From contig NZ_LZSE01000063.1 in assembly GCF_001665295.1 (NCBI RefSeq), positions 1-54,970 on the forward strand: DNA of 54,970 bases, in the 5' to 3' direction. The position numbers were made by a program, and so were the translations under genes. Origin of the DNA: Mycobacterium sp. 1554424.7 (GTDB taxonomy: Bacteria > Actinomycetota > Actinomycetes > Mycobacteriales > Mycobacteriaceae). Under the pieces are notes generated by a model, which was not told the DNA's origin, made no database searches, and saw only the letters and a list, made by a program, of their open reading frames with translations. Shown one piece after another: positions 46,824 to 54,970 of the stretch (position 1 is its first letter; each line of letters opens with the position of its first letter).

Positions 46824-47591
46824 CTACAACAGCTTCATCTGCTCCGACCGGTCTTCGACCGGCTCGAGCAACTCGGGCCCGTTGTTGCGCACGCTGTTGA
46901 CCAGCGTCGACACCTCGCGCATGCGGATGTCCCGGATGTCGGGCGCGCGGGTGAGCAGCTCTTCGTCGACCGGGGCGTCCGGGTCCAGCCAGCGGTCCCA
47001 GTCGCGTTCGGGCAGCGCCAGCGGCATCCGGTCGTGGATCTCGGCGAGCTCCCCCGGCGCGTCGGTGGTGATGATCGTGCAGCTCAGCAGCGGCGCGGCG
47101 TCCTTCTGGTCCTTGGGCTTCCAGACCGACCACAGGCCCGCCATGAACAGCGGCTCGCCGTCCTCGCGGTACATGAAGAACGGCGTTTTGCGGGACTTCC
47201 TGCCGTCGCGGTCCGGATTGACCCGCCATTCGTAATAGCCGTCCATGGGGATGAGGCAGCGCTTGGACTTGACGCTCGCGCGGAAGGCGGGCGAGCTGGT
47301 CACCTTGTCGGCGCGCGCGTTGATCAGCAGCGGGCCCTTGCCCTCCGGCGCCCCGTCGGGACCGGCCTTGGCCCAGGGCGGGATCAGCCCCCAGCGCATG
47401 AGCCGAACGCGCCGCGTCGGGTCGTCGTCGGGCGCGGTGTGCCGGGTGACCACGGTTGCGATGGTCGTGGTCGGGGCGACGTTGTAGTTGGGCTCGCCCG
47501 CGCGTTCAGACGTGCCCGTCGCCTCGTCGATCGCCTTGATCTTCTCGGCCAGCTTGGCCGGATCAGTAGTGACTGCAAACCGCCCACACAT
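46824..47591 (-). CDS. SRAP-domain abasic-site DNA-protein crosslinker (YedK/HMCES)
   Basis: Homologue of Rv3226c, 255 residues from ATG 47591 so that Cys2 ([11 protein letters not shown]) becomes N-terminal after Met removal, as the chemistry requires. Other motifs are LINARADKV (the family often has NARAE), [11 protein letters not shown] and [11 protein letters not shown] with the active-site His. SRAP proteins form thiazolidine crosslinks with abasic sites in single-stranded DNA. It is divergent from aroA across 69 bases. Confidence 0.93.
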   Translation of the reverse strand: MCGRFAVTTDPAKLAEKIKAIDEATGTSERAGEPNYNVAPTTTIATVVTRHTAPDDDPTRRVRLMRWGLIPPWAKAGPDGAPEGKGPLLINARADKVTSSPAFRASVKSKRCLIPMDGYYEWRVNPDRDGRKSRKTPFFMYREDGEPLFMAGLWSVWKPKDQKDAAPLLSCTIITTDAPGELAEIHDRMPLALPERDWDRWLDPDAPVDEELLTRAPDIRDIRMREVSTLVNSVRNNGPELLEPVEDRSEQMKLL

Positions 47592-47660
47592 GCCTTCCAT
47601 GGTGGCAGAGCCACAGACTTCTATTGGTGCCCGACCGCGGCGACAGGCGATGATGTAGCG

Positions 47661-48947
47661 GTGACGACGTGGACGGCCCCCCAGGCGAGCGCACCGGTGC
47701 ACGCGACCGTGACCGTCCCCGGCTCGAAGTCGCAGACCAACCGGGCGTTGGTGCTCGCGGGGCTGGCGGCCGCGCAGGGGCAGGGCCCCTCGACCATCGG
47801 CGGGGCGCTGCGCAGCCGCGACACCGACCTGATGATCGGCGCGCTGCGCACCCTGGGCCTGCGCGTCGACGGGGCCGGCTCCGACCTGACGGTGAGCGGC
47901 CGGATCGCCCCCGCACCCGGCGCCACGGTCGATTGCGGGCTGGCGGGCACCGTGCTGCGTTTCGTCCCGCCGCTGGCGGCGCTGGCCGATTCGGTGGTGG
48001 AGTTCGACGGCGACGAGCAGGCCCGCGCGCGGCCGATCGCTCCGCTGCTGGACGCCCTGCGCGGCCTCGGCGTGAAGATCGACGGCAGCGGTCTGCCCTT
48101 CCGGGTCCACGGCGGCGGGTTGGTCGCGGGCGGCACCGTCGCCATCGACGCCTCGGCGTCCTCGCAGTTCGTTTCGGGCCTGCTGCTGTCCGCGGCGTCG
48201 TTCACGCAGGGCGTGACCGTCCAGCACACCGGGTCGGAGGTGCCGTCCGCGCCGCACATCGCGATGTCGATCGTCATGCTGCGGCAGGCCGGCGTCGACG
48301 TCGACGACTCCGTTGCCAACCGGTGGCGGGTGCGCGCCGGCGCCGTCGCGGCCCGGCACTGGGAGGTCGAACCCGACCTGACCAACGCCGTCCCGTTTCT
48401 GGCCGCGGCCGTGGTCAGCGGCGGAACGGTGCGCGTCACCGGCTGGCCGGCGACCAGCGTGCAGCCCGCCGAAAACATTCTGGGCGTCCTTGGCAAGCTG
48501 AATGCCGTTGTGACACAAACCGATTCGTCCCTCGAGGTGCGGGGCTCCGCCGACTACCCCGGCTTCGACGTGGACCTGCGCGCCGTCGGGGAGCTGACGC
48601 CGGCGGTGGCGGCACTCGCCGCGCTGGCGACGCCCGGCTCGGTGTCCCGCCTGTCCGGCATCGCGCACCTGCGCGGCCACGAGACGGACCGGCTGGCCGC
48701 CCTGAGCGCCGAGATCAACCGCCTGGGCGGCGACTGCGCCGAGACGCCCGACGGCCTGGTGATCACCGCGAAACCGTTGCACGCCGGCACGTGGCGCGCC
48801 TACGCCGACCATCGGATGGCGATGGCCGGCGCGATCGTCGGGCTGCGGGTCGCCGGGGTCGAGATCGACGACATCGGTTCCACCGGCAAGACGCTGCCGG
48901 AGTTTCCGCGGCTGTGGGCCGACATGGTCGGGAGCTGCGCAGTTTGA
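47661..48947 (+). CDS. aroA: 3-phosphoshikimate 1-carboxyvinyltransferase (EPSP synthase)
   Basis: 428 residues from GTG 47661. The signatures are [61 protein letters not shown] and [14 protein letters not shown], all at the expected distances. It makes EPSP from shikimate-3-phosphate and PEP, the sixth step to chorismate, so it feeds the entC product made elsewhere in this window. The C-terminus is shorter than I remember for H37Rv (450). Its TGA overlaps the rsgA start. Confidence 0.96.
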   Translation: MTTWTAPQASAPVHATVTVPGSKSQTNRALVLAGLAAAQGQGPSTIGGALRSRDTDLMIGALRTLGLRVDGAGSDLTVSGRIAPAPGATVDCGLAGTVLRFVPPLAALADSVVEFDGDEQARARPIAPLLDALRGLGVKIDGSGLPFRVHGGGLVAGGTVAIDASASSQFVSGLLLSAASFTQGVTVQHTGSEVPSAPHIAMSIVMLRQAGVDVDDSVANRWRVRAGAVAARHWEVEPDLTNAVPFLAAAVVSGGTVRVTGWPATSVQPAENILGVLGKLNAVVTQTDSSLEVRGSADYPGFDVDLRAVGELTPAVAALAALATPGSVSRLSGIAHLRGHETDRLAALSAEINRLGGDCAETPDGLVITAKPLHAGTWRAYADHRMAMAGAIVGLRVAGVEIDDIGSTGKTLPEFPRLWADMVGSCAV

Positions 48948-49924
48948 GGCCCGGCGACTATGACGAATCCGACGTCAAGGTCCGCTCCGGACGCGGCTCA
49001 CGGCCGCGCACCAAAACCCGCCCGGAGCACGCCGACGCCGAGGCCGCCATGGTGGTCAGCGTCGACCGCGGGCGCTGGGGCTGCGTGTTGGGCGGCCGGC
49101 CCGATTGCCGTGTCACGGCCATGCGGGCGCGCGAGCTGGGCCGCACGCCGATCGTCGTCGGCGACGACGTCGACCTGGTCGGCGACCTGTCCGGGCGGAC
49201 CGACACCCTGGCGCGCATCGTGCGCCGCGCCGATCGGCGAACGGTGTTGCGGCGCACCGCCGATGACACCGACCCAACCGAACGCGTCGTGGTCGCCAAC
49301 GCCGACCAGCTGCTGATCGTCGTCGCGCTCGCCGACCCGCCGCCGCGCACCGGGCTGGTCGACCGGGCGCTGATCGCCGCCTACGCCGGCGGCCTGACGC
49401 CGATCCTGTGCCTGACCAAGACCGACCTCGCGCCGCCGGGGCCGTTCGCCGAGCAGTTCGTGGACCTGGACCTGACGGTAGTCGCCGCCGGCGTCGACGA
49501 TCCGCTGCTGGCGGTGGCCGGGCTGATCACCGGGAAGATCACCGTGCTGCTCGGGCATTCCGGCGTCGGCAAGTCCACGCTGGTGAATCGCCTTGTGCCG
49601 GAAGCGGATCGGGCCGTCGGTGAGGTCACCGAGATCGGCAGGGGCCGGCACACCTCGACCCAGTCGGTCGCACTCCCCCTGGAAGGCTCCGGCTGGGTGA
49701 TCGACACCCCCGGCATCCGCTCGTTCGGCCTGGCGCACATCCGGCCCGACGACGTGCTGGACGCCTTCTCGGACCTGGCCGACGCGATCGACGACTGCCC
49801 CCGCGGCTGCGGACATATGGGACCGCCGGCCGACCCCGAATGCGCGCTGGACACCCTGTCCGGGCCGGCGGTCCGCCGCGTGGCCGCGGCCCGGCGGCTG
49901 CTCGCGGTGCTCAACCAGACTTAG
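48944..49924 (+). CDS. rsgA: Ribosome small-subunit GTPase RsgA
   Basis: 326 residues from TTG 48944, which overlaps the aroA stop (TTGA). The circularly permuted GTPase order is visible: OB-fold domain (about residues 30-110), LTKTD (G4), then [14 protein letters not shown] (G1), RGRHTSTQ (G2 region) and DTPGIRSF (G3). A zinc knuckle C-x4-C-x-H-x8-C ([16 protein letters not shown]) follows. RsgA acts late in 30S maturation. Confidence 0.93.
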   Translation: MRPGDYDESDVKVRSGRGSRPRTKTRPEHADAEAAMVVSVDRGRWGCVLGGRPDCRVTAMRARELGRTPIVVGDDVDLVGDLSGRTDTLARIVRRADRRTVLRRTADDTDPTERVVVANADQLLIVVALADPPPRTGLVDRALIAAYAGGLTPILCLTKTDLAPPGPFAEQFVDLDLTVVAAGVDDPLLAVAGLITGKITVLLGHSGVGKSTLVNRLVPEADRAVGEVTEIGRGRHTSTQSVALPLEGSGWVIDTPGIRSFGLAHIRPDDVLDAFSDLADAIDDCPRGCGHMGPPADPECALDTLSGPAVRRVAAARRLLAVLNQT

Positions 49925-50394
49925 CCAGACTTGGCCAGCCGCATGCCGAGCTCGCCCGGCGGCACCAGATGCCCCTCGGCGCAGCGGATCTCGACGCCCG
50001 CCTCCGCGCCGCAGCCCACGTGCGTGAGGCGCAGCCGGTTGCGGCCCGGCAGATGGCGCCGGCCCCACTCGAACATCGCCCAGACCACCGGCATGAAATC
50101 GACGCCGGCTTCGGTGAGCACGTACTCCTCGCGGCCGCGCTGCCCGGGCTCGCGGTACGGCCGCCGCTCCAGCAGGCCGAGGTCGACGAGTTCGGCGAGC
50201 CGCGCCGACGTGGCCGCCTTGGTGATGCCGACGCGGCGGGCGAAGTCGTCGAACCGGGTGGTGCCGTAATACGCCTCGCGCATGAGCAGCATCGCGGACT
50301 TGGTGCCGACCACCGCCATGGTCTTCTCGATCGCGCACTCACCGACCGCCGACCACTTCTCCCGGTCGGCCAGCGCGCCTTGCAGGAATGTCAC
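49921..50394 (-). CDS. HxlR-family transcriptional regulator
   Basis: 157 residues from GTG 50394, chosen because GGGAGG is 8 bases upstream; GTG 50403 is the longest start but abuts that site. The winged-helix domain is GECAIEKTMAVVGTKSAMLLMREAYYGTTRFDDFARRVGI, then TKAATSARLAELVDLGLLERR and a YVLTEAG wing. A C-terminal extension has HVGCGAEAGVEIRCAEGHL with two cysteines. It overlaps the rsgA end by four bases and is divergent from the thiolase gene. Confidence 0.88.
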   Translation of the reverse strand: MTFLQGALADREKWSAVGECAIEKTMAVVGTKSAMLLMREAYYGTTRFDDFARRVGITKAATSARLAELVDLGLLERRPYREPGQRGREEYVLTEAGVDFMPVVWAMFEWGRRHLPGRNRLRLTHVGCGAEAGVEIRCAEGHLVPPGELGMRLAKSG

Positions 50395-50426
50395 GTAGAT
50401 CACCTCCCGGTCTGGGTTGATTTTAG

Positions 50427-50452
50427 TGTACCCAGATGTTTACCTGGGTACA
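50427..50452. promoter_or_regulatory. Perfect inverted repeat, HxlR operator candidate
   Basis: TGTACCCAG-atgtttac-CTGGGTACA: 9-base arms with an 8-base centre, between the divergent HxlR and thiolase genes. A further CTGGGTTGA half-site lies at 50412-50420. Confidence 0.88.
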
Positions 50453-50488
50453 GCTAGTAATACCTAGCTTCGGACTCAAGGAGGAGCC

Positions 50489-51670
<1,182 letters not shown>

Positions 51671-51674
51671 GCCG

Positions 51675-52166
51675 GTGACCGAGACCCGCTTCGAGGGCGT
51701 GCGAGTGCGCTACGACAGCTCCAAGAGCTACGACGAGCTGGTCGCTGCGCTGCTGGCTGACATCGGCGACAAACCGGTGCCGATCGGCGACATCGCTTCA
51801 TCGCATGGCGACTGGGACTCATATCGGCAAGAGGTCGAAAAATACGTCGGACCAAGCGGATTCGTGCTGTTCGATTTGTTCGACCACGGCGCATGGATCG
51901 TCAAGGCCGGCATCGACCGCAAGGTGCTACGGGTGGTCGTCGGCAACCCGCTGATCGCCATCACGATGCTGCGCCACGACGTCAGCGCGGGCTTGTTCGC
52001 CCCGGTCGAGCTGCTGCTGACCGACGAGGGGGCGGGCTCGAGCCTGACCTACGTCAAGCCGTCGTCGCTGATGGTCATCGAACCCAACGCCGAATTGCTC
52101 AGCGCGGCAGAGGAACTCGACGCCAAGCTGGCGGCCCTGGCCGAAAAGGTGGCCAACGGCGCGTAG
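51675..52166 (+). CDS. DUF302-domain protein
   Basis: 163 residues from GTG 51675. The DUF302 core is FEGVRVRYDSSKSYDELVAALLADIG and KVLRVVVGNPLIAITMLRHD through LLTDEGAGSSLTYVKPSSLM. The family is a small alpha/beta fold of unknown function, often beside oxidoreductase or metal genes. It probably shares the thiolase transcript. No signal peptide is visible. Confidence 0.85.
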   Translation: MTETRFEGVRVRYDSSKSYDELVAALLADIGDKPVPIGDIASSHGDWDSYRQEVEKYVGPSGFVLFDLFDHGAWIVKAGIDRKVLRVVVGNPLIAITMLRHDVSAGLFAPVELLLTDEGAGSSLTYVKPSSLMVIEPNAELLSAAEELDAKLAALAEKVANGA

Positions 52167-52190
52167 CGGGCCGGACGGCATAGGCCGCGT

Positions 52191-53162
52191 TCAACGAGCA
52201 AACAGCTCGCGGACGTCGGGCAGCGTCGTCGACAAGTAGTACTGGTGGCCGGTCTCCAGGTCATGTTCCCACTGGCGGTAAACAGCTTCGGGAAACTCCG
52301 CGATCCAGAAGCTGTCCGGTATCGCGTCCGGCTCATCCGCCACGCGGCCGAGCCTGACGTCAGCGGTGATAACGCCTTCGCCTTCTTCGCGAGACATCCG
52401 CGCGAGAATGCGGCCGTTACCGTCAACGATCTGAGCCTCGCCCAGGTAGCGGGACGGGTAGCTCTCGCCCGAATCAGGCCAGGACTGTCCCACAAAACGT
52501 CCCGCATGCGCGGCGTGAACCACCGGCACCCCAAGCATTCTCGCGAATCGGCTCGGCGCGGCTTTCATAACTTCAAGGCCGAACTCAGCCGAAGGGCCAT
52601 CTGACCGCCCGCTGTCCAGTCCGCCCCACCACCCCGACCCGCCCACCACTATGTCGACCTTTCCCTTTAACCGCGCGGCCGTCCGGGATCGGATGAACTC
52701 CCAACACAGCGCCGCGCCTATGGTGCCCCGAGGGGTGTGCAGAACGCCGTCGTCGTCCCCTCCGATGTAGTAGCAGTTCTCCCAGAACGTCGGGTCGTCC
52801 TTGTCGTGTCGGTGGGTGCTTCCGTCCGGCAGCGCCAGAACAAAGGTGTTATAGACGTGGCCGTCGCGCCACGCCAGAAACGATCCGCCGACAATGGCAT
52901 TGCCTTCGCGCGCCAAGTCCACGAGCAATTGGGCCGGGGGTCCGTCGATCGCCCGAGTCGCCGACGCCATGTATGGGTAGAACGCATTGCCGGAGGCAAA
53001 TAACTCCGGCAGGATCACCAAGTTTGCGCCGCGTTCGAAAGCGACCCGCGCGAGGCGTTGCGCCATCGCCAGGTTGGCGTCGACATCCCCCAATTCGGCG
53101 AGCATCTGAATCGCCGCAGCGCGGATCGTCGGCGAGGGGGTGGCTGCGTTGGCGTTCGACAT
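52191..53162 (-). CDS. Nitrilase-superfamily carbon-nitrogen hydrolase
   Basis: 323 residues from ATG 53162; the frame is open to 53279. The Glu-Lys-Cys triad is visible: LVILPELFASGN (Glu), HRHDKDDPTFWENCYY (Lys) and IGAALCWEFIRSRTA (Cys). It would hydrolyse a non-peptide C-N bond; the branch cannot be identified from the sequence alone. It has lower GC and different codon use in places, with more AT-ending codons than the core genes, which suggests transfer. Confidence 0.87.
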   Translation of the reverse strand: MSNANAATPSPTIRAAAIQMLAELGDVDANLAMAQRLARVAFERGANLVILPELFASGNAFYPYMASATRAIDGPPAQLLVDLAREGNAIVGGSFLAWRDGHVYNTFVLALPDGSTHRHDKDDPTFWENCYYIGGDDDGVLHTPRGTIGAALCWEFIRSRTAARLKGKVDIVVGGSGWWGGLDSGRSDGPSAEFGLEVMKAAPSRFARMLGVPVVHAAHAGRFVGQSWPDSGESYPSRYLGEAQIVDGNGRILARMSREEGEGVITADVRLGRVADEPDAIPDSFWIAEFPEAVYRQWEHDLETGHQYYLSTTLPDVRELFAR

Positions 53163-53319
53163 CGCCCGGATGATACCCGCCTGGCGAGCCTCCGACCGGG
53201 AAAAAGACCTGCCAGACGCGCCAGCATCGTAGGTACTGCGGGTCCGGACCGGACGTAGAGTACGTGTGGACGGCGCCAAGGCCCGTCGCGCGCTAAGGGA
53301 CCCGAACTCGTTGCGCCCC

Positions 53320-53706
53320 TTACGGTGTGCCTTGCCAATGTTTGGCGAGCGGTGTGCCGGAATACTTTTCGAGCATCAGACGGGAGAAGGACAGCAGCGC
53401 ACTGCGGGGCCGGTGGTTCACCACGACTTGCTGCGTCTGCCCCGAGTCGTTGAAGGTGACCCAGACGATAACGTTGGTGCGCACGCCGCGGATCTCGCAC
53501 GTGTAGTCCTCGACGAATCCGTGGTCACCAGCGGGCCCGGCGAAGTTGAACTCCTGGTTGTCGTACACCTCGCGGGCGGTCACCACGATGGAGCGGACGT
53601 CTTCCGCGCCTTGGGCGCTGCCGTCCATTGCCGCGGCTTCCAGGGTGACGTTCTCGGCGAGGTTGTCCAGCCACACCGGGTAATAAAGCTTTCCCATATA
53701 CGTCAC
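53320..53706 (-). CDS. NTF2-like / SnoaL-type protein
   Basis: 128 residues from GTG 53706 with GGGAGG 6 bases upstream. The layout VWLDNLAENVTLEAAAMDGSAQGAEDVRSIV, then EFNFAGPAGDHGFVEDYTCEIRG and VVVNHRPRSALLSFSRLM, is that of mycobacterial NTF2-like proteins (ketosteroid-isomerase fold). Catalytic function is not inferable. It follows the DUF732 gene by 48 bases and may share its transcript. Confidence 0.75.
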   Translation of the reverse strand: MTYMGKLYYPVWLDNLAENVTLEAAAMDGSAQGAEDVRSIVVTAREVYDNQEFNFAGPAGDHGFVEDYTCEIRGVRTNVIVWVTFNDSGQTQQVVVNHRPRSALLSFSRLMLEKYSGTPLAKHWQGTP

Positions 53707-53754
53707 GGTGCGCCTCCCTCGGAACGCGGTCGGCCGGCCGGACGCCGCGCTCGC

Positions 53755-54087
53755 TCAGTCGAACTTGCTGGAGTACTGCGGGCAGTAGACCCCGGTCGCC
53801 GCGCCCATAATCTTGGCCAGCGAGGTGTCCTGCAGCTGCGGAAGCCCCTGCTTCGCGTCGGCGAAGGTCTGCTCGAACGTGAACCCGTGCGACCAGTCCG
53901 TGCAAACGGCGTGCCCGATCTGGACCATCGTCTGGTCCCCGCTGCTCGGCCAGGTGATGCCCTTGTCCTTCAGCGTTTGCAGGTAAGCGTCATCCGAGGA
54001 GTCGGCGTTCGCGATCGGGGCCGCCAAGACGGCGATACCGCCCAGGACGGCAGCGAGCGGGGCGGTCCATCGTGCGGACTTCTTCAT
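53755..54087 (-). CDS. DUF732 secreted protein
   Basis: 110 residues, ATG 54087 with GAGGAG 7 bases upstream. The signal peptide MKKSARWTAPLAAVLGGIAV leads to cleavage after IANA near residue 28. The mature domain, DAYLQTLKDKGITWPSSGDQ ... GHAVCTDWSHGFTFEQ ... GVYCPQY, is the mycobacterial DUF732 family with its two conserved cysteines. Function unknown; located in the cell envelope or secreted. Confidence 0.93.
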   Translation of the reverse strand: MKKSARWTAPLAAVLGGIAVLAAPIANADSSDDAYLQTLKDKGITWPSSGDQTMVQIGHAVCTDWSHGFTFEQTFADAKQGLPQLQDTSLAKIMGAATGVYCPQYSSKFD

Positions 54088-54170
54088 TCGTTGACTCCTC
54101 GGTGTGGCCCCCCTGGTGCCTATGCGGCAGCAGTTAGATTAACTGAATCCCGTTGGCTGGCAAATCGAAG

Positions 54171-54707
54171 TCAGAGCCAGCCGGTGCGGGCGGCGGCAAC
54201 CGGCTCGGCGGGGGCGGGGGCCAGCGTGCCGTCCCGCACGCCGTCGAGCATCCGTTTCACCGATGCGACGATCTCCGGGGCCGCCGCGACGAGCCCCGCC
54301 AGATCGGCCTCGCTGACGTCGTCCACGTCGACACCCGCTCGCTCCAGCACCGCGGCCGGGTCGGCCAGCTGGCCGGCCAGCCACGCAACCGGATCGGCCG
54401 ACAGCTCGGGGACGAAGTTCCGACGACCCGGCTCCCAGCCGTCGAACCGCGGATGGTGATGGGCCCGGTCCAGCGTCCCGGGCGGGCTCTCGGTGGACCC
54501 GAAGAGGTCCACCCGCCATACCGGGCGGGTGAACGCGATCGGGACGCCCGCGTAAATCGATCCCTGCGGCTCGTCCTTGTCGATCAGGCGAAGTTCCAGC
54601 CTGACTCCCCGCTCCGGGGTTTCCTGTCCGGCGAGCGGCTTCGGGTCGACGAAATACATGTCGCCGACCACCACACCGAGGTTTTCGAATCCGAATGCTG
54701 CGAGCAT
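54171..54707 (-). CDS. Conserved hypothetical protein, 178 residues
   Basis: From ATG 54707 (MLAAFGFENLGVVVGDM); the frame is open to 54815. The N-terminal part, GVRLELRLIDKDEPQGSIYAG followed by PVWRVDLFGS, reads like a compact beta domain; the middle AHHHPRFDGWEPGRRNF contains three adjacent histidines; the end is helical and low in complexity. It has no signal peptide. I recognise no named family. The 193 bases upstream to 54900 hold no gene. Confidence 0.75.
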   Translation of the reverse strand: MLAAFGFENLGVVVGDMYFVDPKPLAGQETPERGVRLELRLIDKDEPQGSIYAGVPIAFTRPVWRVDLFGSTESPPGTLDRAHHHPRFDGWEPGRRNFVPELSADPVAWLAGQLADPAAVLERAGVDVDDVSEADLAGLVAAAPEIVASVKRMLDGVRDGTLAPAPAEPVAAARTGWL

Positions 54708-54900
54708 CGCGTGCCTTTCTAGTCCCGCATCGAGCGTAGACGAAGGCGCAATGCATTCGGAACGCTCCCAGGTCGGCAGGGTTAATCGCTGCACGCCTGG
54801 ACACCGCGGCACCATGTATCGGCGTGGGACGAAAAGGCAACGGCCCGAAGGCTACCCGCCGCGCCGAACGTGAAGTGGTGGCTGAAAATCGCGGGCGCTT

Positions 54901-54970
54901 TCAGGCGGTGGATGCAACAGCGGGTGGTTTGGTCGGGTTGGACAGTAGTTCGTCGAGGGCTCCGGCGGGG
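54901..54970 (-). CDS. Partial CDS at the right edge, possible IS30-type transposase C-terminus
   Basis: The frame ends PAGALDELLSNPTKPPAV and ASTA before TGA at 54901-54903; the rest lies outside the window. A TPA-x-ALDELLS ending after the catalytic domain is seen in some IS30-family transposases, but 22 residues are too few to be sure. No inverted repeat can be assigned with only one end in view. Confidence 0.35.
   Translation of the reverse strand, partial: PAGALDELLSNPTKPPAVASTA

Overview
The window is chromosomal DNA of a mycobacterium, most likely a slow-growing non-tuberculous species near the M. avium complex. It is very GC-rich. Genes for WhiB1, WhiB7, SigH/RshA, AdnAB, mycoredoxin, MoeZ, PdtaS, AroA and RsgA occur in the order I remember for M. 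tuberculosis H37Rv Rv3193c to Rv3228. Rv numbers and H37Rv comparisons are from memory; no search was run.

Layout. 1-8541: UPF0182 membrane protein (cut by the left edge), a small unknown protein, a PDZ/Lon-type membrane protease, a DUF2342 zinc metalloprotease, a C39-like lipoprotein, a ThiF/cyclodehydratase-like protein and an ABC1 kinase. 8556-9190: whiB7 with a long leader holding a WhiB7-type promoter, a 50-codon leader ORF and a strong hairpin. 9208-25515: DNA repair and redox genes (uvrD2, mrx1, nudC, a K+ channel, adnB-adnA, lipV, an alkyltransferase-like gene, a kinase-like gene, moeZ, a DUF3152 metalloprotease). 25688-36129: a TetR regulator, TB9.4, an MmpS-like protein, a ferritin-like protein, rhlE, a beta-propeller protein, a ParA-like ATPase, the phosphatase-entC-acetyltransferase operon and a lipid-kinase-like gene. 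36223-41246: whiB1, pdtaS, the biotinylated protein TB7.3, the 24-residue ribosomal protein bL37, rshA-sigH, an SDR and an intact YbaK-type deacylase.

41309-46707 looks accessory relative to H37Rv: a methyltransferase/TetR pair around a perfect operator, a decayed hydrolase, a DUF308 membrane protein, a carotenoid-type oxidoreductase, a small secreted protein behind a palindrome-overlapped promoter, and a hydroxyacyl-CoA dehydrogenase. The backbone resumes with a SRAP protein, aroA and rsgA (46824-49924). The last 5 kb is again variable: HxlR regulator and thiolase around a perfect operator, DUF302, nitrilase-type, NTF2-like and DUF732 proteins, and at the right edge the possible end of an IS30-type transposase.

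Between convergent genes lie palindromic repeats of at least two families: a roughly 60-bp family (41261, 42732, 45775, perhaps 24407) and a family built from 20-bp units in both orientations (31283-31610, with a relative at 22083-22238 that is flanked by a duplicated 16-bp sequence, as if it had inserted). These repeats, the whiB7 leader, the two-to-three new operator candidates and the protease/C39/ThiF-like/ABC1 gene group are the parts most worth following up. No tRNA, rRNA, CRISPR array or prophage was seen.
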